Positions 22,901-32,723 of a stretch of DNA of 64,000 nt are shown piece after piece. The stretch lies in the NCBI GenBank assembly GCA_040954595.2, contig CM082586.2, positions 6,014,001-6,078,000 of the forward strand, read 5' to 3'. The DNA is from Balanoglossus misakiensis (taxonomy: Eukaryota; Hemichordata). The stretch's first letter is position 1, and each line of letters starts with the position of its first letter. A model generated the notes under the pieces. The model was not told the origin of the DNA, ran no database searches, and saw only the letters and a program-made list of their open reading frames with translations. The translations under genes were made by a program, and so were the position numbers.

Positions 22901-25900
22901 TAATCAGTGAATCCATCTCTCCATCAACAGAGAAAGATGATGAAGAAAAAGAGAAAGATGAGAAGGAGGAAGCGGAGAAGGACAGCAAAGAAGTCGAGAA
23001 TCAGAAAGAAGTGAAAGAGACGAAAGCAGAATCGCAACCAGAAGAACCACAACCAAGACCACTTCACAAGACCTACTCTCTTTTTATGAGGAATCTCGCG
23101 CCACTGATCACGAAAGCTGAAATAGCTGCTGTGAGTCTCCAAAGTTCAATACAGCTTTTACAGAATAATTTTTGTAGTTCAAACAATGTATTCTGCCAAC
23201 ATTCCTCGAGAGCAAAACTGTCTGCCCTTGATGTGGTGGTTATCATCAAGGACTGTTATTATACTATTTTTTATTTTCCCTCAACAGTTGTGCAAGCGCT
23301 ATCCTGGGTTTCTGCGTGTTGCCTTGGCGGATCCGCAGCCGGACAGGAGATTCTACCGTCGAGGCTGGATTACTTTTGACAGAAGTGTGAACATCAAGGA
23401 AATTTGCTGGAATCTCAACAACATTCGGGTGAGAGAATATGGCGTTGTTATTACTGTAAAACACTTTATTTTTGCGAGCAATAAATTTTTCGCTAGAGCC
23501 AAACTAGCGTGAAAATAACAAAATAAAATAAATAAAATAAAAAATTTTTTTTGAAGATAACGATGCAGTAAATGAAATAAGAGAACGCAAAATAAAATAC
23601 TCGCGAAACAGTGGCCTCTCTCGATATCGCGAAATTTTAACTCGCGAAAATAAGTGTTTTACAGTATGTGCTCAAGTACATTGCATTGCATGATGGTGTA
23701 TGATGTTTTGTGTATTTCTTTGAAATGGGGTACCAACCGATTAAACACTGCCTTTCTGTGGACACTTACAGCTTCGAGACTGTGAATTAGCGCCGGTGGT
23801 AAACCGAGACTTGACTCGGCGGATCCGGCCACTGACCACAGGCATCCCAGCGCACAGGCCAGTGCTGAAGAACGACATCAAGACAGCGGCTAAGCTGGTG
23901 CAGATGGCCGACGACAAACATGGACTCTGGAAATACGAAGCAGATGAGAAAACAGACCCTGAAAAAGAGGTGAGACCATTTGCCAGAAAAAATATCCTGA
24001 TAGGGTCCACTATATTAATGAGTTTGTATTACAGTCAAACCTGTGTATAGTGGCAAGTCAAGGGACTTTCGTAAACTGGCCTTCATAGACAGGTGGTCTT
24101 TAGAGACAGGTCAATTAATGCACATTTAAGTTGCACAGGGACTGTAACATAGTGGCCACTATATAGAGGTGGTCACTGTATAGAAGTGGTCACTAACACA
24201 GGTCTGACTGTATTTGTTTTAGAGCAAATGACATTTGGTACTCTTGTGAGAACTCTGGTATTACCTCATAATGACTCGCCTTTTGACAATCTTTTCAGTC
24301 CTTCACGCTCTCAAAGAACCCAGTCTTGGAGAACATCACCGACTATCTGGTGGACGAGGCCAGCGCTGAGGAGGATGAATTGTTGGGCATGACCTCTGAC
24401 CCCAAAGAGGAGCAGAAGGACATCGGCTCCGATGTGCAGATGGAGAGAGACGAGAAACTCATCAAGGTTTGCCACTTTTTTTGGGATCAGAAATCAGAGA
24501 TTCAGTCTTGGGTCGGGAGCTGGTGAGGATACTGTAAAAGGGGTTATTTTCGCGAGCAGTAAATTTTTCGCGAAAAATGCGAGAGCCAAAAAAAGCGTGT
24601 ATATAAAAAGTCGCGTAAAATGTTTTTCGGAGATAACAATGCAGTAAGCGAAATAAGCAAATGTGAAAATTAATCCTCACTTTTGAAATCGTGAAAATTT
24701 TCTGTCACGAAAATAACCCGTTTTACGGTACGTCTGTAAGGGTAGAGGTTTCTTTCAAATATAAGCACATGTTGAAAGAACCCCTACAAACAAAATACCT
24801 CTGTAAACTAGGCAATTTCTTCAGTCCCTTGATGTACGGTTTAGATAGGTTATGCTGTATTTGGTTCTTCCTATTTTTAGGTGTTGGATCGTCTGGTAGT
24901 CTACCTGCGGATTGTACACTCGGTCGACTACTACAATGCCTGTGATTACCCCAATGAAGACGAGATGCCAAACAGATGTGGGATCATGCACTGCAGGGGA
25001 TCACCACCATCTAGAATTACACAGAGTGAAGGTAAGGACTGTTGTGCCTGCCCCTTCCTCCTTTGAACCCCCCATTTCCCTGTATAGAGGTCCAATCTTA
25101 ACATAGAAAACAATGGATGTGGACCAAACCACGGCAGTGAAAAGGTCGAGACTTGGTTAACTGTGCAGGACAGTCCATGGATGCAATAAAAATCAACAGC
25201 CTTGTCCAATCAGCAGACAATAAGCAAATGGGTAAAACGCTCGGTAACTAGTCACATAGGAAACTCTGTCATCACCCTTTTTAGACAAATTGGAAGTGTT
25301 TTGTGTTACTGCTGTTAACAGCAAACAATTGATGGATTTGCTTTTCCATTTCAGTCACAGACTGGCAGAATGCATTCCAGCAGAAGATCAATCCGTTACT
25401 TCATGTACCGGATGTCATCACCGAGGAAGAGTTGACCAAACTGGGAAAGAAAGACCCTGAATCATATCCTTTTTAACACGGCAAAACTTCAGTTTGAAAA
25501 GGAAATTCAAATGAAGAGCTGCAGACAGTCTCGTTCCCTTATTATGTAGTATAACTTGAGAAAGGTGCTGGGTCCAGTGTTATGTAAAGGCAGATAATCG
25601 TCTTGCATGCACAAACATCTCCAATCCAAAATGTTGTGCAAATAGTGGACTGTCCTCGCTTCCATATTTCATGCGCACCGTTTAAGTAGACTTTAGTTTT
25701 GTCCCTTCTTTTTACCAACTTTGCTGTCTTTTCCCGATCTCTGACACAGACTATGGACGCCGCCATCTTGTCTGTTGTTAGGACAGCACACTGCCTTATG
25801 GCATAGACTGTATACAACTTTTGTAACCAGAGTCTCTGGTTTGGCAGATGCGCATAAGGCGATCATTGCCCTTTAATGTGTGTCCAAAGGCACCCCCACC

Positions 25901-27457
25901 CAAGTGTCACACCTTCCATCTCCCAGTTTCACACTTCTCCTTGACAACAACTCACTGAACAAACCAAATTCATCACTGCCAACACGCAAGAGGTAGCCAA
26001 GGACAAATGGCTGTGTCCGCTCAGCGGGAAGAAATTCAAGGGACCGGAGTTTGTCAGGAAGCATATTCTGAACAAACACGGAGACAAGTTGGAAGATGTC
26101 AAGAAAGAGGTGAGTTCATTATTTAAAGGGACCTGGGTTTATTTTCAGTATTTTTGTTCTGTGTACGAAATGCGATTTCTTGTTCTACTCCAAACAGCAT
26201 GCTAATATACGACGTAGTACTCTGCTTGTCAACATACCCTGTATGTGTGTGTAACGACAATTGTTATTGTCGACAAAGTGCATTCTAGTATGGATTTGAA
26301 TTTAAATAATGCATAATAACAATGATGACTATATCTAAAGTATGCATAATAACAACGATGACTATGTCTTGCATGTTTTTCATGAGAGCTGTCGTCACTC
26401 AGTGTTACTTACTCTCTTGCAAATCCATCCAGGTGGCCTTCTTCAACAACTACTTAGCCGATCCCAAACGACCCCAACTACCAGAGCCCCCGACTCCCAA
26501 GACGCCCTCGCAGCAGTCCGGCCCCGGGGCGCGGGAGGGCTTCAACGTGGGTGGTCCCTCGCCCGGCTACCAGGGACCGCCGCAGCAGGGAATGATGGGA
26601 TATGGCGGACAGCAGAGACACCCAGCGATGTATGGTGGTGATGGTCGTGGTGGTGGCGGCGGCGGCGGTGATGGTCGTGGTGGTAAGTGTATGTGTCTTT
26701 TAAGAGCAGTAATTCTTTCCTGCAAGGAATCTAAGTTTCAACATTCTGATGAGAATTCACATTGACTAACCTACATTATATCCCCAGCACTTTTGCAGAG
26801 TATGTCACTGAAACAAAGTCGTATATATGTTTACAGTGAAAACAGTAGAACTTGTCCATAGTGGCCAGTCAAGACACGGGCCTTTATAGACAGGTGGCCT
26901 TTGTAGACAGGCCAGTTTATGAACATTTTAATTCCAGGGGGACTGCAACTAAGTGGTCGCAATATAGAGGTATAGGGTTTGACTGTATGTGTCTGATTTG
27001 CTGACAGGTCCAGGCTTTGGCACACCAGGGTACGGAAGTCGAGGAGGCTATGATCCCTACAGCAGGGGGGCGCAGACCTATCCACAGAAGCAGCGCTCGA
27101 GGTGAGGCAGATATAAATTCTTGCAAAGTGTCTTCCTGGTAGTACAGACGAACATTGGTAGACAAAGTGTTATTGGCATATGCAGTTATCCCCATAATTG
27201 TTCCAACCACTTTTTAGGAAAATTCTTCGAAGCGAATCATTATTATATAGAGGTGATCCGTTAAATTTGGTGATAATGGGACAGATACAATGACTTCCCC
27301 CAATTGCCCATAGAAAAGCACTACTTCTATGATACTAACGCAACACACTGACTCCAGGAGTCAAGTTTCCTCTTCCCACAGAGTTCCACGGAACGACCCC
27401 CGGGAACTGATCCAGTACCGAGATCTGGATGCTCCGGACGACATGGATTACTTCTGA
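16916..27457 (+). CDS. SRRT: Serrate RNA effector molecule homolog (ARS2)
   Basis: Nuclear zinc-finger protein that links the cap-binding complex to microRNA processing and RNA turnover. Coding exons: 16916-17040, 17329-17466, 17884-18039, 18461-18646, 20080-20249, 20507-20651, 20892-20942, 21495-21558, 22003-22204, 22613-22717, 22931-23130, 23288-23428, 23772-23969, 24299-24466, 24881-25031, 25355-25463, 25956-26109, 26433-26682, 27008-27101, 27382-27457; 960 residues (human about 876). Seen in order: [12 protein letters not shown] and an Arg/Asp-rich N-terminus; the DUF3546 region with [17 protein letters not shown]; a long acidic Lys/Glu stretch; an RRM-like domain ([32 protein letters not shown]); [15 protein letters not shown]; a C2H2 finger ([22 protein letters not shown] region); a Gly-rich tail; and the C-terminal [12 protein letters not shown], which matches the human C-terminus. 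It is divergent from the PRS-like gene and convergent with the glycosyltransferase. One intron is AT-AC (see 25464). Confidence 0.97.
18921..18985 (+). repeat. Family M3 element, partial copy c (SRRT intron)
   Basis: Contains AAGAGGTCCAACCTTACCAT, then AATAATGGGTTGGACTGAAC and the right end GATGAAAGGGTTA. The AACCCTTTCACCCC left end is missing, so it is a truncated copy. Confidence 0.6.
21081..21187 (+). repeat. Family M3-like element, diverged copy e (SRRT intron)
   Basis: Ends AACCTTCTCACCCCC and GGAGGGTGAAAGGGTTT match the M3 termini, but the interior is largely unrelated. It may be an older copy, or a different element sharing ends. Confidence 0.45.
21763..21812 (+). repeat. (GTAT)n microsatellite in SRRT intron
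   Basis: About 50 bases of GTAT units followed by a further 100 bases of decayed GTAT/GTTAAT units up to about 21910. Confidence 0.9.
22384..22526 (-). repeat. Inverted-repeat element, family M2, copy a (SRRT intron)
   Basis: Bounded by ACAGTCAAACCAGTGTTAGTGG on the left and CCACTATAGACAGGTTCGACTGT on the right, which are inverted copies. The interior has TAGTGACCAC and AATGTGCATTAATT. It lies in the opposite orientation to copy b at 24031-24211, judged by the GCACATTTAAG-type centre. Confidence 0.7.
23452..23666. repeat. MITE-like palindromic element, family M1, copy a (SRRT intron)
   Basis: Terminal inverted repeats of about 26 bases: the left end starts TACTGTAAAACACTT and the right end finishes AAGTGTTTTACAGTA; both run inward into TATTTTCGCGAG-type sequence. 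The interior is A+T-rich, with the arms partly pairing further in. It has no coding capacity, so it is a non-autonomous element. A second copy is at 24530-24730. Confidence 0.8.
24031..24211 (+). repeat. Inverted-repeat element, family M2, copy b (SRRT intron)
   Basis: Begins ACAGTCAAACCTGTGTATAG and ends AACACAGGTCTGACTGT. The interior carries three TAGTGGCCACT / AGGTGGTCACT-like segments. It lies between SRRT exons 23772-23969 and 24299-24466. Confidence 0.75.
24530..24730. repeat. MITE-like palindromic element, family M1, copy b (SRRT intron)
   Basis: Ends TACTGTAAAAGGGGTTATTT and AAATAACCCGTTTTACGGTA are inverted copies sharing the TTATTTTCGCGA core with copy a. The internal AGCAGTAAATTTTTCGCGA is also shared (AGCAATAAATTTTTCGC in copy a). 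It starts about 60 bases after an SRRT exon. Confidence 0.8.
25061..25150 (+). repeat. Short inverted-repeat element, family M3, copy d (SRRT intron)
   Basis: Carries TTGAACCCCCCATTTCCC, AGAGGTCCAATCTTAACAT, AACAATGGATGTGGACCAAA and CGGCAGTGAAAAGG, following the order of copies a and b with diverged ends. Confidence 0.6.
25464..25955 (+). other. U12-type AT-AC intron within SRRT
   Basis: The exon at 25355-25463 is followed not by GT but by ATATCCTTTTT, the minor-spliceosome AT-AC donor consensus. At 25935-25945 the sequence TTCTCCTTGAC matches the U12 branch-site consensus (TTTTCCTTRAY). The intron ends CAC at 25955, 11 bases after the branch adenosine, within the short range required for U12 introns. 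Using these borders restores the frame and yields KDPESEQTKFIT, which aligns without gaps to the corresponding human segment. No GT-AG pair nearby does so. Confidence 0.88.
26842..26987 (+). repeat. Inverted-repeat element, family M2, copy c (SRRT intron)
   Basis: Begins ACAGTAGAACTTGTCCATAG and ends TATAGGGTTTGACTGT; it contains AGACAGGTGGCCTTTGTAGA and GTTTATGAACATTTTAATT like copy b. All three M2 copies in this window lie in SRRT introns. Confidence 0.7.
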
Positions 27458-27678
27458 GCAGCGTGCTTGCCTAAAGCGAAGATGATCATGTAAGAGACAG
27501 AAGAGGAATTTTTACTGTGCCCGTCAGTACATGTGCATTTCGAGTCAATCCCGTGATGTACACTAGGGCAGTCATACAGCCAAGTGGACTCGGTGATTTA
27601 CGGCGTAGCGTCTGTTTTTCTGCCAGTGAAACGTCGTATTCTCAAATTTGCCACTTGTTCCCTTCCATGTATTGAAAT

Positions 27679-27684
27679 AATAAA
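27679..27684 (+). terminator. Polyadenylation signal of SRRT
   Basis: AATAAA about 220 bases after the SRRT stop codon. A further signal near 28178 (AAATAAAAG) may serve a longer 3' UTR. Confidence 0.6.
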
Positions 27685-28432
27685 GAAGTGAATTTTATCT
27701 TGTCAGCTGTGTTGTTTCCTTGTTAATCTCTTCCCATCCCTGTCCATAGACTCAACAGGCATTATTGTGATGTCAGACTTGTGTAGACTAATTGACCTTT
27801 GAACCCTCGTGACCTTTAACATGTGCAAGGAATCATGGGAAAATCTCAGAGAAGTAGAATTATCACACATATTTGATTACCACATACTCCAGACATGCCA
27901 ATATAAGAAGTTTTTTTAAATACATTTTTCTACTGGTTAGACAATCCTAAAGGTCGGTAAACCTGTTTTGTCTAAAAATTAGATTATTGAACCTGTGAAA
28001 TATATTCCTATAGCAGATTTTTTTGTAAGCTGTATTTGTATTGTTAACCATCACTGTTGGAATTGAGAGACTTAGAATACTTCCACATCTTTGTGTGCAG
28101 ACGTAGTTTAGTTGTGTCTTCCTTCCGAATTTTGCTACGTTTAAAGAAGTGTGTGTCACATTTCCTATATGATAATGAAATAAAAGTCCAAGTCAGTAAC
28201 ATGGTGAGTGGAAATGCACGTTTTCATCTTGGTGTGTGATCCTGTATGTGGTGCGGCCATTTTGTAATGAATTCTTTTGTGTGATTAGGCGTTATGTAAA
28301 CTTTGATACGTCTACCTTTATTTTAATGAAAATTCGGCAGATATGCCAGAATAAATGAAAATAAGAATAGGCAAAACTTAAAATCCAGCACCCAAGAAGT
28401 ACATGTAGTCAATAAATTTCCTCTGCAATATT

Positions 28433-30067
28433 TTAGTTCCTTTTTCGTTTCGACCTTTTCAATTGTTTGGACTTTTTCATTGCCTTGGTCATAGCTGGGC
28501 CATACCATGACTGGTAGCATTTCAAATAGTTTTTCATTAATAGATGATTTGCATAATTCAAAGTTTCTTCGGGTTTGTCTTCCAAAAATCTATATTTGTT
28601 GTAATTTGGGTTTCTAATAGCAACGTGACGCACCGCCACGTCATCGCACTGTGCGATCTTCAAGATGCCGACCGCATCGATGAAAAATTCCCGATGTGCG
28701 ATGCGCTCGTAGCGTAAGTCAAACCCAACTTTGCGCACAGCGTCTGTTTTTGCCATCCAGAAGTTAGCGACCATGTCCAGGAAGCGACAGTTGGGAAATT
28801 CCTGGACTTTCCCGTGGTCTGTTTTCTTTGCCGACATGCAGTAACCACCGTCGCCTTCCTTGATGTCTAGAACGGTGTAGTAGTTGTCGGTGTTCGTGCA
28901 GATGCAAGGCAGAAAACTCCCGTCATCCTGTTCGAACATGCCGCCAACAAGGTCCAGGTCCGCCGTTGGCGAATTGAGCTTATCGACGAACGATTCAAGT
29001 TTCGTCCTCTGTGTGAAAATAAAATCGTCGTCTACCCACAGAAAATACTTTGTCCTTACTTGACTGAGTAATAAGTTCTTGCCGGCGTTGTATCCTTCCG
29101 CGAACGGCATGAGGTAGTGCTTAATATTGTTACCCAGAATTCGTTGCGTCTCCTTTGAGTCGTCGGCGACGATAATCGTCATCTGCGGGTAGAACGCGTT
29201 AACGCTCTTCACAAGTCGATTCACGGCGTCATACCTTTCAAATGTTTTCGTAACTACCGTCACCAAACTGTTAATGTCACTGTCCTCGCCCGGGACGCGT
29301 AACTTCGGCAATTCTGGCCGACGAATGAAAATGTGAATATGAGCCGAGAAATCTAGTAGGCGAAAGTCGATTACATCACGGGCTTTGATATGGTAATGCG
29401 TACTCCTGTAGGAAACGCACCCAAGAACGTTATTCAGTGCCTGTACATCTGGAAATGCAGATATCCTAATTTCGTTCGAATTGTTGCCCGAAATTTTTAC
29501 GTTGCTTGTGTGTACTGGACAGTCAATGAACAATTCACCGAAATGTTTCTTTGTCTCCAACACTGCGGTGCGATTCACGCTTGCATTATGCAGCGCTGGT
29601 AATGAGTGGACTTGCAAACCTGTGACTCTGACTGTCTTTAGCGGCTGCACAGTCAGTCCGCTGCCAATATAGCCAATCGGCGACCACGCCTGGCAGACCG
29701 AAACAGGTTCTTTCGTTCGCTTTCTACTGTCTTGCCACCTGGCGAACTCTGATCGCCTTCTTTGGACGGCGTCGATATCCTCTAGAGGGCCTATATTGTT
29801 ATTCCCACGGCACACGCATTCGCCATTTTCTCCCTGACTGCCTTCAGCGCGCACCGCCTCTTCGCGAGAACGCACCGGGTTTCTGTCCAGCGAAAAGCTT
29901 GTCGTATCCGGCGCCGTCCAATTTACAGGCCATCCAACACGAATCAGTATGTCTATCGTCACCAGTAACAGAAGAAGTGTAACCAAGATGTCTCCCTTTC
30001 GTCGCCTCATTCTGTCTGCGGTCACTGACGGTGAAACTGACGCCAATGCAGGTAGGCCTACTTTCAC
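28433..30067 (-). CDS. Beta-1,4-N-acetylgalactosaminyltransferase 1-like (GT12), intronless
   Basis: Predicted Golgi type II membrane enzyme of up to 544 residues in a single open frame. Seen: a short basic N-terminus, then a hydrophobic anchor (about 27-44, GDILVTLLLLLVTIDILI), a variable stem, and a catalytic domain from about residue 268 with VVTKTFERYD, VADDS (300-304), HYLMPFAEGYNAGKNL, the metal-binding acidic motif WVDDDF (344-349), DLVGG, and a late AHREFFIDAVG. This block tracks vertebrate B4GALNT1, the GM2/GD2 synthase that adds GalNAc to gangliosides such as GM3; its real acceptor here is unknown. The C-terminus is strongly basic (KKSKQLKRSKRKRN). An in-frame Met at residue 20 (30010) is an alternative start and sits closer to the anchor. 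A reverse-strand AATAAA lies at 28317-28322. Lack of introns amid intron-rich neighbours suggests retroposition or intron loss. Confidence 0.88.
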   Translation of the reverse strand: MKVGLPALASVSPSVTADRMRRRKGDILVTLLLLLVTIDILIRVGWPVNWTAPDTTSFSLDRNPVRSREEAVRAEGSQGENGECVCRGNNNIGPLEDIDAVQRRRSEFARWQDSRKRTKEPVSVCQAWSPIGYIGSGLTVQPLKTVRVTGLQVHSLPALHNASVNRTAVLETKKHFGELFIDCPVHTSNVKISGNNSNEIRISAFPDVQALNNVLGCVSYRSTHYHIKARDVIDFRLLDFSAHIHIFIRRPELPKLRVPGEDSDINSLVTVVTKTFERYDAVNRLVKSVNAFYPQMTIIVADDSKETQRILGNNIKHYLMPFAEGYNAGKNLLLSQVRTKYFLWVDDDFIFTQRTKLESFVDKLNSPTADLDLVGGMFEQDDGSFLPCICTNTDNYYTVLDIKEGDGGYCMSAKKTDHGKVQEFPNCRFLDMVANFWMAKTDAVRKVGFDLRYERIAHREFFIDAVGILKIAQCDDVAVRHVAIRNPNYNKYRFLEDKPEETLNYANHLLMKNYLKCYQSWYGPAMTKAMKKSKQLKRSKRKRN

Positions 30068-31240
30068 TTGTTACGTAATATTGATATGACCTCTTCTCGA
30101 GTCAAACTCTTTTGTTGGAGCGCACTGACCAGACTCGTGGTTCATTTAGCACGTTTAGCAGTTGGAATTAAACTCGACTGTCTGCGATTTGTGACAAACA
30201 AAAATTATTGTTAGTGTGGATGCATATTGGTAAGTTACATGCGAAAGTGACGTTTTTACCGTTTCTGCTTGTCTGACGTACTCAACGTCAGGTACATATC
30301 TCTTGCGTCATGTGCATGCGGCCATGTTTCTTGGCGAGGTTTTTCAGTACCGATATTTCTCGACATAAAAAACAAAATACGGACAATGGTATACGGGGAA
30401 GCCGTTGTTCTTTCGCTTTAGTTTACGAAGAAATACGCGAATAAACATTCGCTTTTCCATGTATACCGACACAGGCGCACTTACTTCGCTTTGTGTCAGT
30501 GCTTTTACTGCGACGACGGAGCAGCAGTGTACGTTTTGAATTGCGTTTCAAGTGAACAGTTGTTTTAGACAACGGTCTGTCATTTACTGCGCATTACTGG
30601 GAGACAATCTGGCACTTGGACCCATGAACATGTACGCATCATTAGTGCATGAAGGGATAATTTTAGCGTGTAAAAATCAAAGTTCAACCGGAAGATATTT
30701 TTCATTATACATTGTATAGGTGTTTCAGACATCATTATAGCTTTCAGCATACCCGTAAACTCTGTAACAAGGTCAATTTTCAGATTTCGACCTTTATTTT
30801 CTGAGATATGTTTCTATATACATGTACACATAAAATACATTTTAAAATTACAATGCGGATGAACAATTTTCGATTTCCACTCTTATTTCTCAGAAAATTG
30901 CAGTCATGAAACACTACAGCTAATGACATCCTTGTGTCCGTACGGAGAGGTACCAGTCTGAAGAAGATGTAAGTTTACAATTAACACAAATTGTTAAAAT
31001 TAATCCCCGAGAAAACGGTGCAATATCCCAAGCGGAGCTGGTTGTTTTTAATTTTCCTTTAACCAGATATTCAAATTCATTGTCCCTCCCCCTAAATTAT
31101 AATCTACTAGTATTGCATGCTAGAGTCTTGTTCGGACAGAATGAAGCCAGTGTCATGCAAAACGGCGACAGTAATTTGAAAGTTGGTAAATTACAGGATA
31201 TTTAACCTGTTGGTTACATTGGTAGCGGGGCGTGACCTCT
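30068..31240. other. Intergenic stretch without recognised genes
   Basis: Lies between the glycosyltransferase 5' end and the 3' end of the first ParB-like gene. A+T-rich, no conserved frame, no strong repeat. It should include the glycosyltransferase promoter just above 30067. Confidence 0.6.
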
Positions 31241-31973
31241 TCACCAGTCCGAGTCATAACCGTATGAGGAACTTGAATTGTAAGAATCGTAATCGTAATC
31301 GTCATGTTGAACGAACCCTAAAAATGAACAAGAAAACGAAGGTATGAGACAAAAATTAAAATGAAACAAGAAAGACATGATGTTGATCCATGACGCAGTT
31401 CTAGGGCTTCTACGCCGTGTGCACGGGAAAGCACATAGGCCCGGCCCTATACCATAGACATAATGAGATTATCATGGAATAACTATTTGCGTGGCCTGAT
31501 GAGATTTCTTTTATAAACTTATACGTCAGCTGTTGTATAGTTGGTCTCCCAAGTAAGTAAACGGGCTCATCAAGGCACTTACACGTATTTTTTCTTGACC
31601 ACTTTTGGATTAAACTCCCGTGTCTGCCATGGAAATTGCTGTCTCCTGTCACGGTGACGGACACTCCGCCATTTTTGGACGTTTGTTTTTGCTTCACCGT
31701 TTGCGGGTCCACCTCGGGTTCCACTTTCACTTTGATCGCGCCGACGACGTCGCGTTTCTCCAGGCTTCTGTAGAGATACAGCCGCCGTTGGCCGTCGTAG
31801 ACGTACCACCGACTCCCCCGTTGAAACACGGAGATCAATGGGATATCTCCCGGCGCCAACGTTTCGTCCAGAAGATCTTCCAATGTAGCGAGGATATGTC
31901 CCCCATTTGTGAAATAGGCACTGATCGATCGGCTGAGATAATGGATCTCGGACGGTTTCAGTTCGACCTCCAT
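31241..31973 (-). CDS. ParB/sulfiredoxin-fold-like small protein, gene E (acidic Tyr-rich tail)
   Basis: Function unknown; 155 residues from two exons, 31973-31583 and 31317-31241, joined by a phase 1 intron with a strong GTAAGT donor. Exon 1 holds a domain shared with three other loci in this cluster: PSEIHYLSRSI near the start, TLEDLL, then IPLISVFQRGSRWYVYDGQRRLYLYRSLE (about 44-72) and SKNGGVSVTVTGD. The W-Y-D-G-Q-R-R-L-x-x-Y pattern recalls the GxHR/GERR segment of ParB and sulfiredoxin proteins; that likeness is my inference. Exon 2 encodes only a short tail, QHDDYDYDSYNSSSSYGYD and then SDW, rich in Asp, Tyr and Ser. The start is the Met three residues before ELKPSE, matching the sister genes. 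It is divergent from the rest of the cluster. Confidence 0.75.
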
Positions 31974-32570
31974 TTTGCGTCTTATGTCGATGCGTAGTAA
32001 AATTGGATGTGCACCTACACCGTGACTCCGAGTCCGCCGTCCATTGTATTGGCGGCTATGGCAACAGCGATGTGATTTGTTGTCGCACGTATGCACCCAG
32101 GTGATCAGTGGGCAAAAGTTCCCTCCCGCTATTTTTAGAAAGGTGACACGAGGCTGTTTCCTTTGATTTGATTTGGTTTGATTGATTGATTAATTGATTG
32201 ATTTAAAGTCGATAATTCCATAGTTGTAAAAGCTAGATTGAATTACAAAGACTTCTACAAACACACAAGTAGAAACCAAACGAGAAAAAAAACACAAAAC
32301 AACGCACATATCAGTTTATCTGTAATTACTTTCATTTCGAGTTTTCGGAATTTCAGGTGTGCGCAAATGCGCAGGCTTCGCGGAATCAACTTTGTTTTCG
32401 CGTTAATCGCACTCCATTCCACGTATACATCAACCTTTGTATTTACAAATATAGGTCACACACATTCGCGGCGGCAGTTCGCTGTGCAACGGTCGGCTTG
32501 ATGCAACAGTCAGTTGCACTTGCCGAAAATCTGTTTCGTCCCTTGTTCAGTCCACACATTTCGTACCGCA
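31974..32570. promoter_or_regulatory. Divergent region between genes E and D
   Basis: About 600 bases between opposite-facing family members, so it presumably holds both promoters. It contains a short GATT run near 32180-32205. No clear core-promoter motif was seen. Confidence 0.4.
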
Positions 32571-32723
32571 ATGCCCAGAAAGTTATTACAGCCATCGGAA
32601 ATTCACTACGCGCACGACACAATCAACTGTCAATTCCAAGATGACCTTGATGGTTGTGGCCGTTTGTTTGGTATATACGTACGAGTCAGTCCCAAGTTGA
32701 AGCAGTTACGGATTTGTAAATGA
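32571..32723 (+). pseudogene. Gene D, broken N-terminal fragment of the ParB-like domain
   Basis: ATG at 32571 opens MPRKLLQPSEIHYAHDTINC, plainly the first 20 residues of the family domain, then QFQD. At 32641 homology stops and the sequence becomes the start of the 1.05 kb duplicated unit. The frame runs on through unrelated sequence to a stop at 32721-32723. The matching C-terminal half is found 1.05 kb downstream at 33690. It is most simply read as a family member split by the unit. Confidence 0.7.

Noticed and set aside
26831-27085. Reverse-strand frame over an SRRT intron and exon
   Set aside because: It is a shadow of the SRRT exon and the M2 repeat; no domain, no splice context.
31579-31997. 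Frames on both strands overlapping gene E exon 1 in other phases
   Set aside because: Only the reverse frame with PSEIHY...GQRRL matches the other cluster members; the others are shadows.
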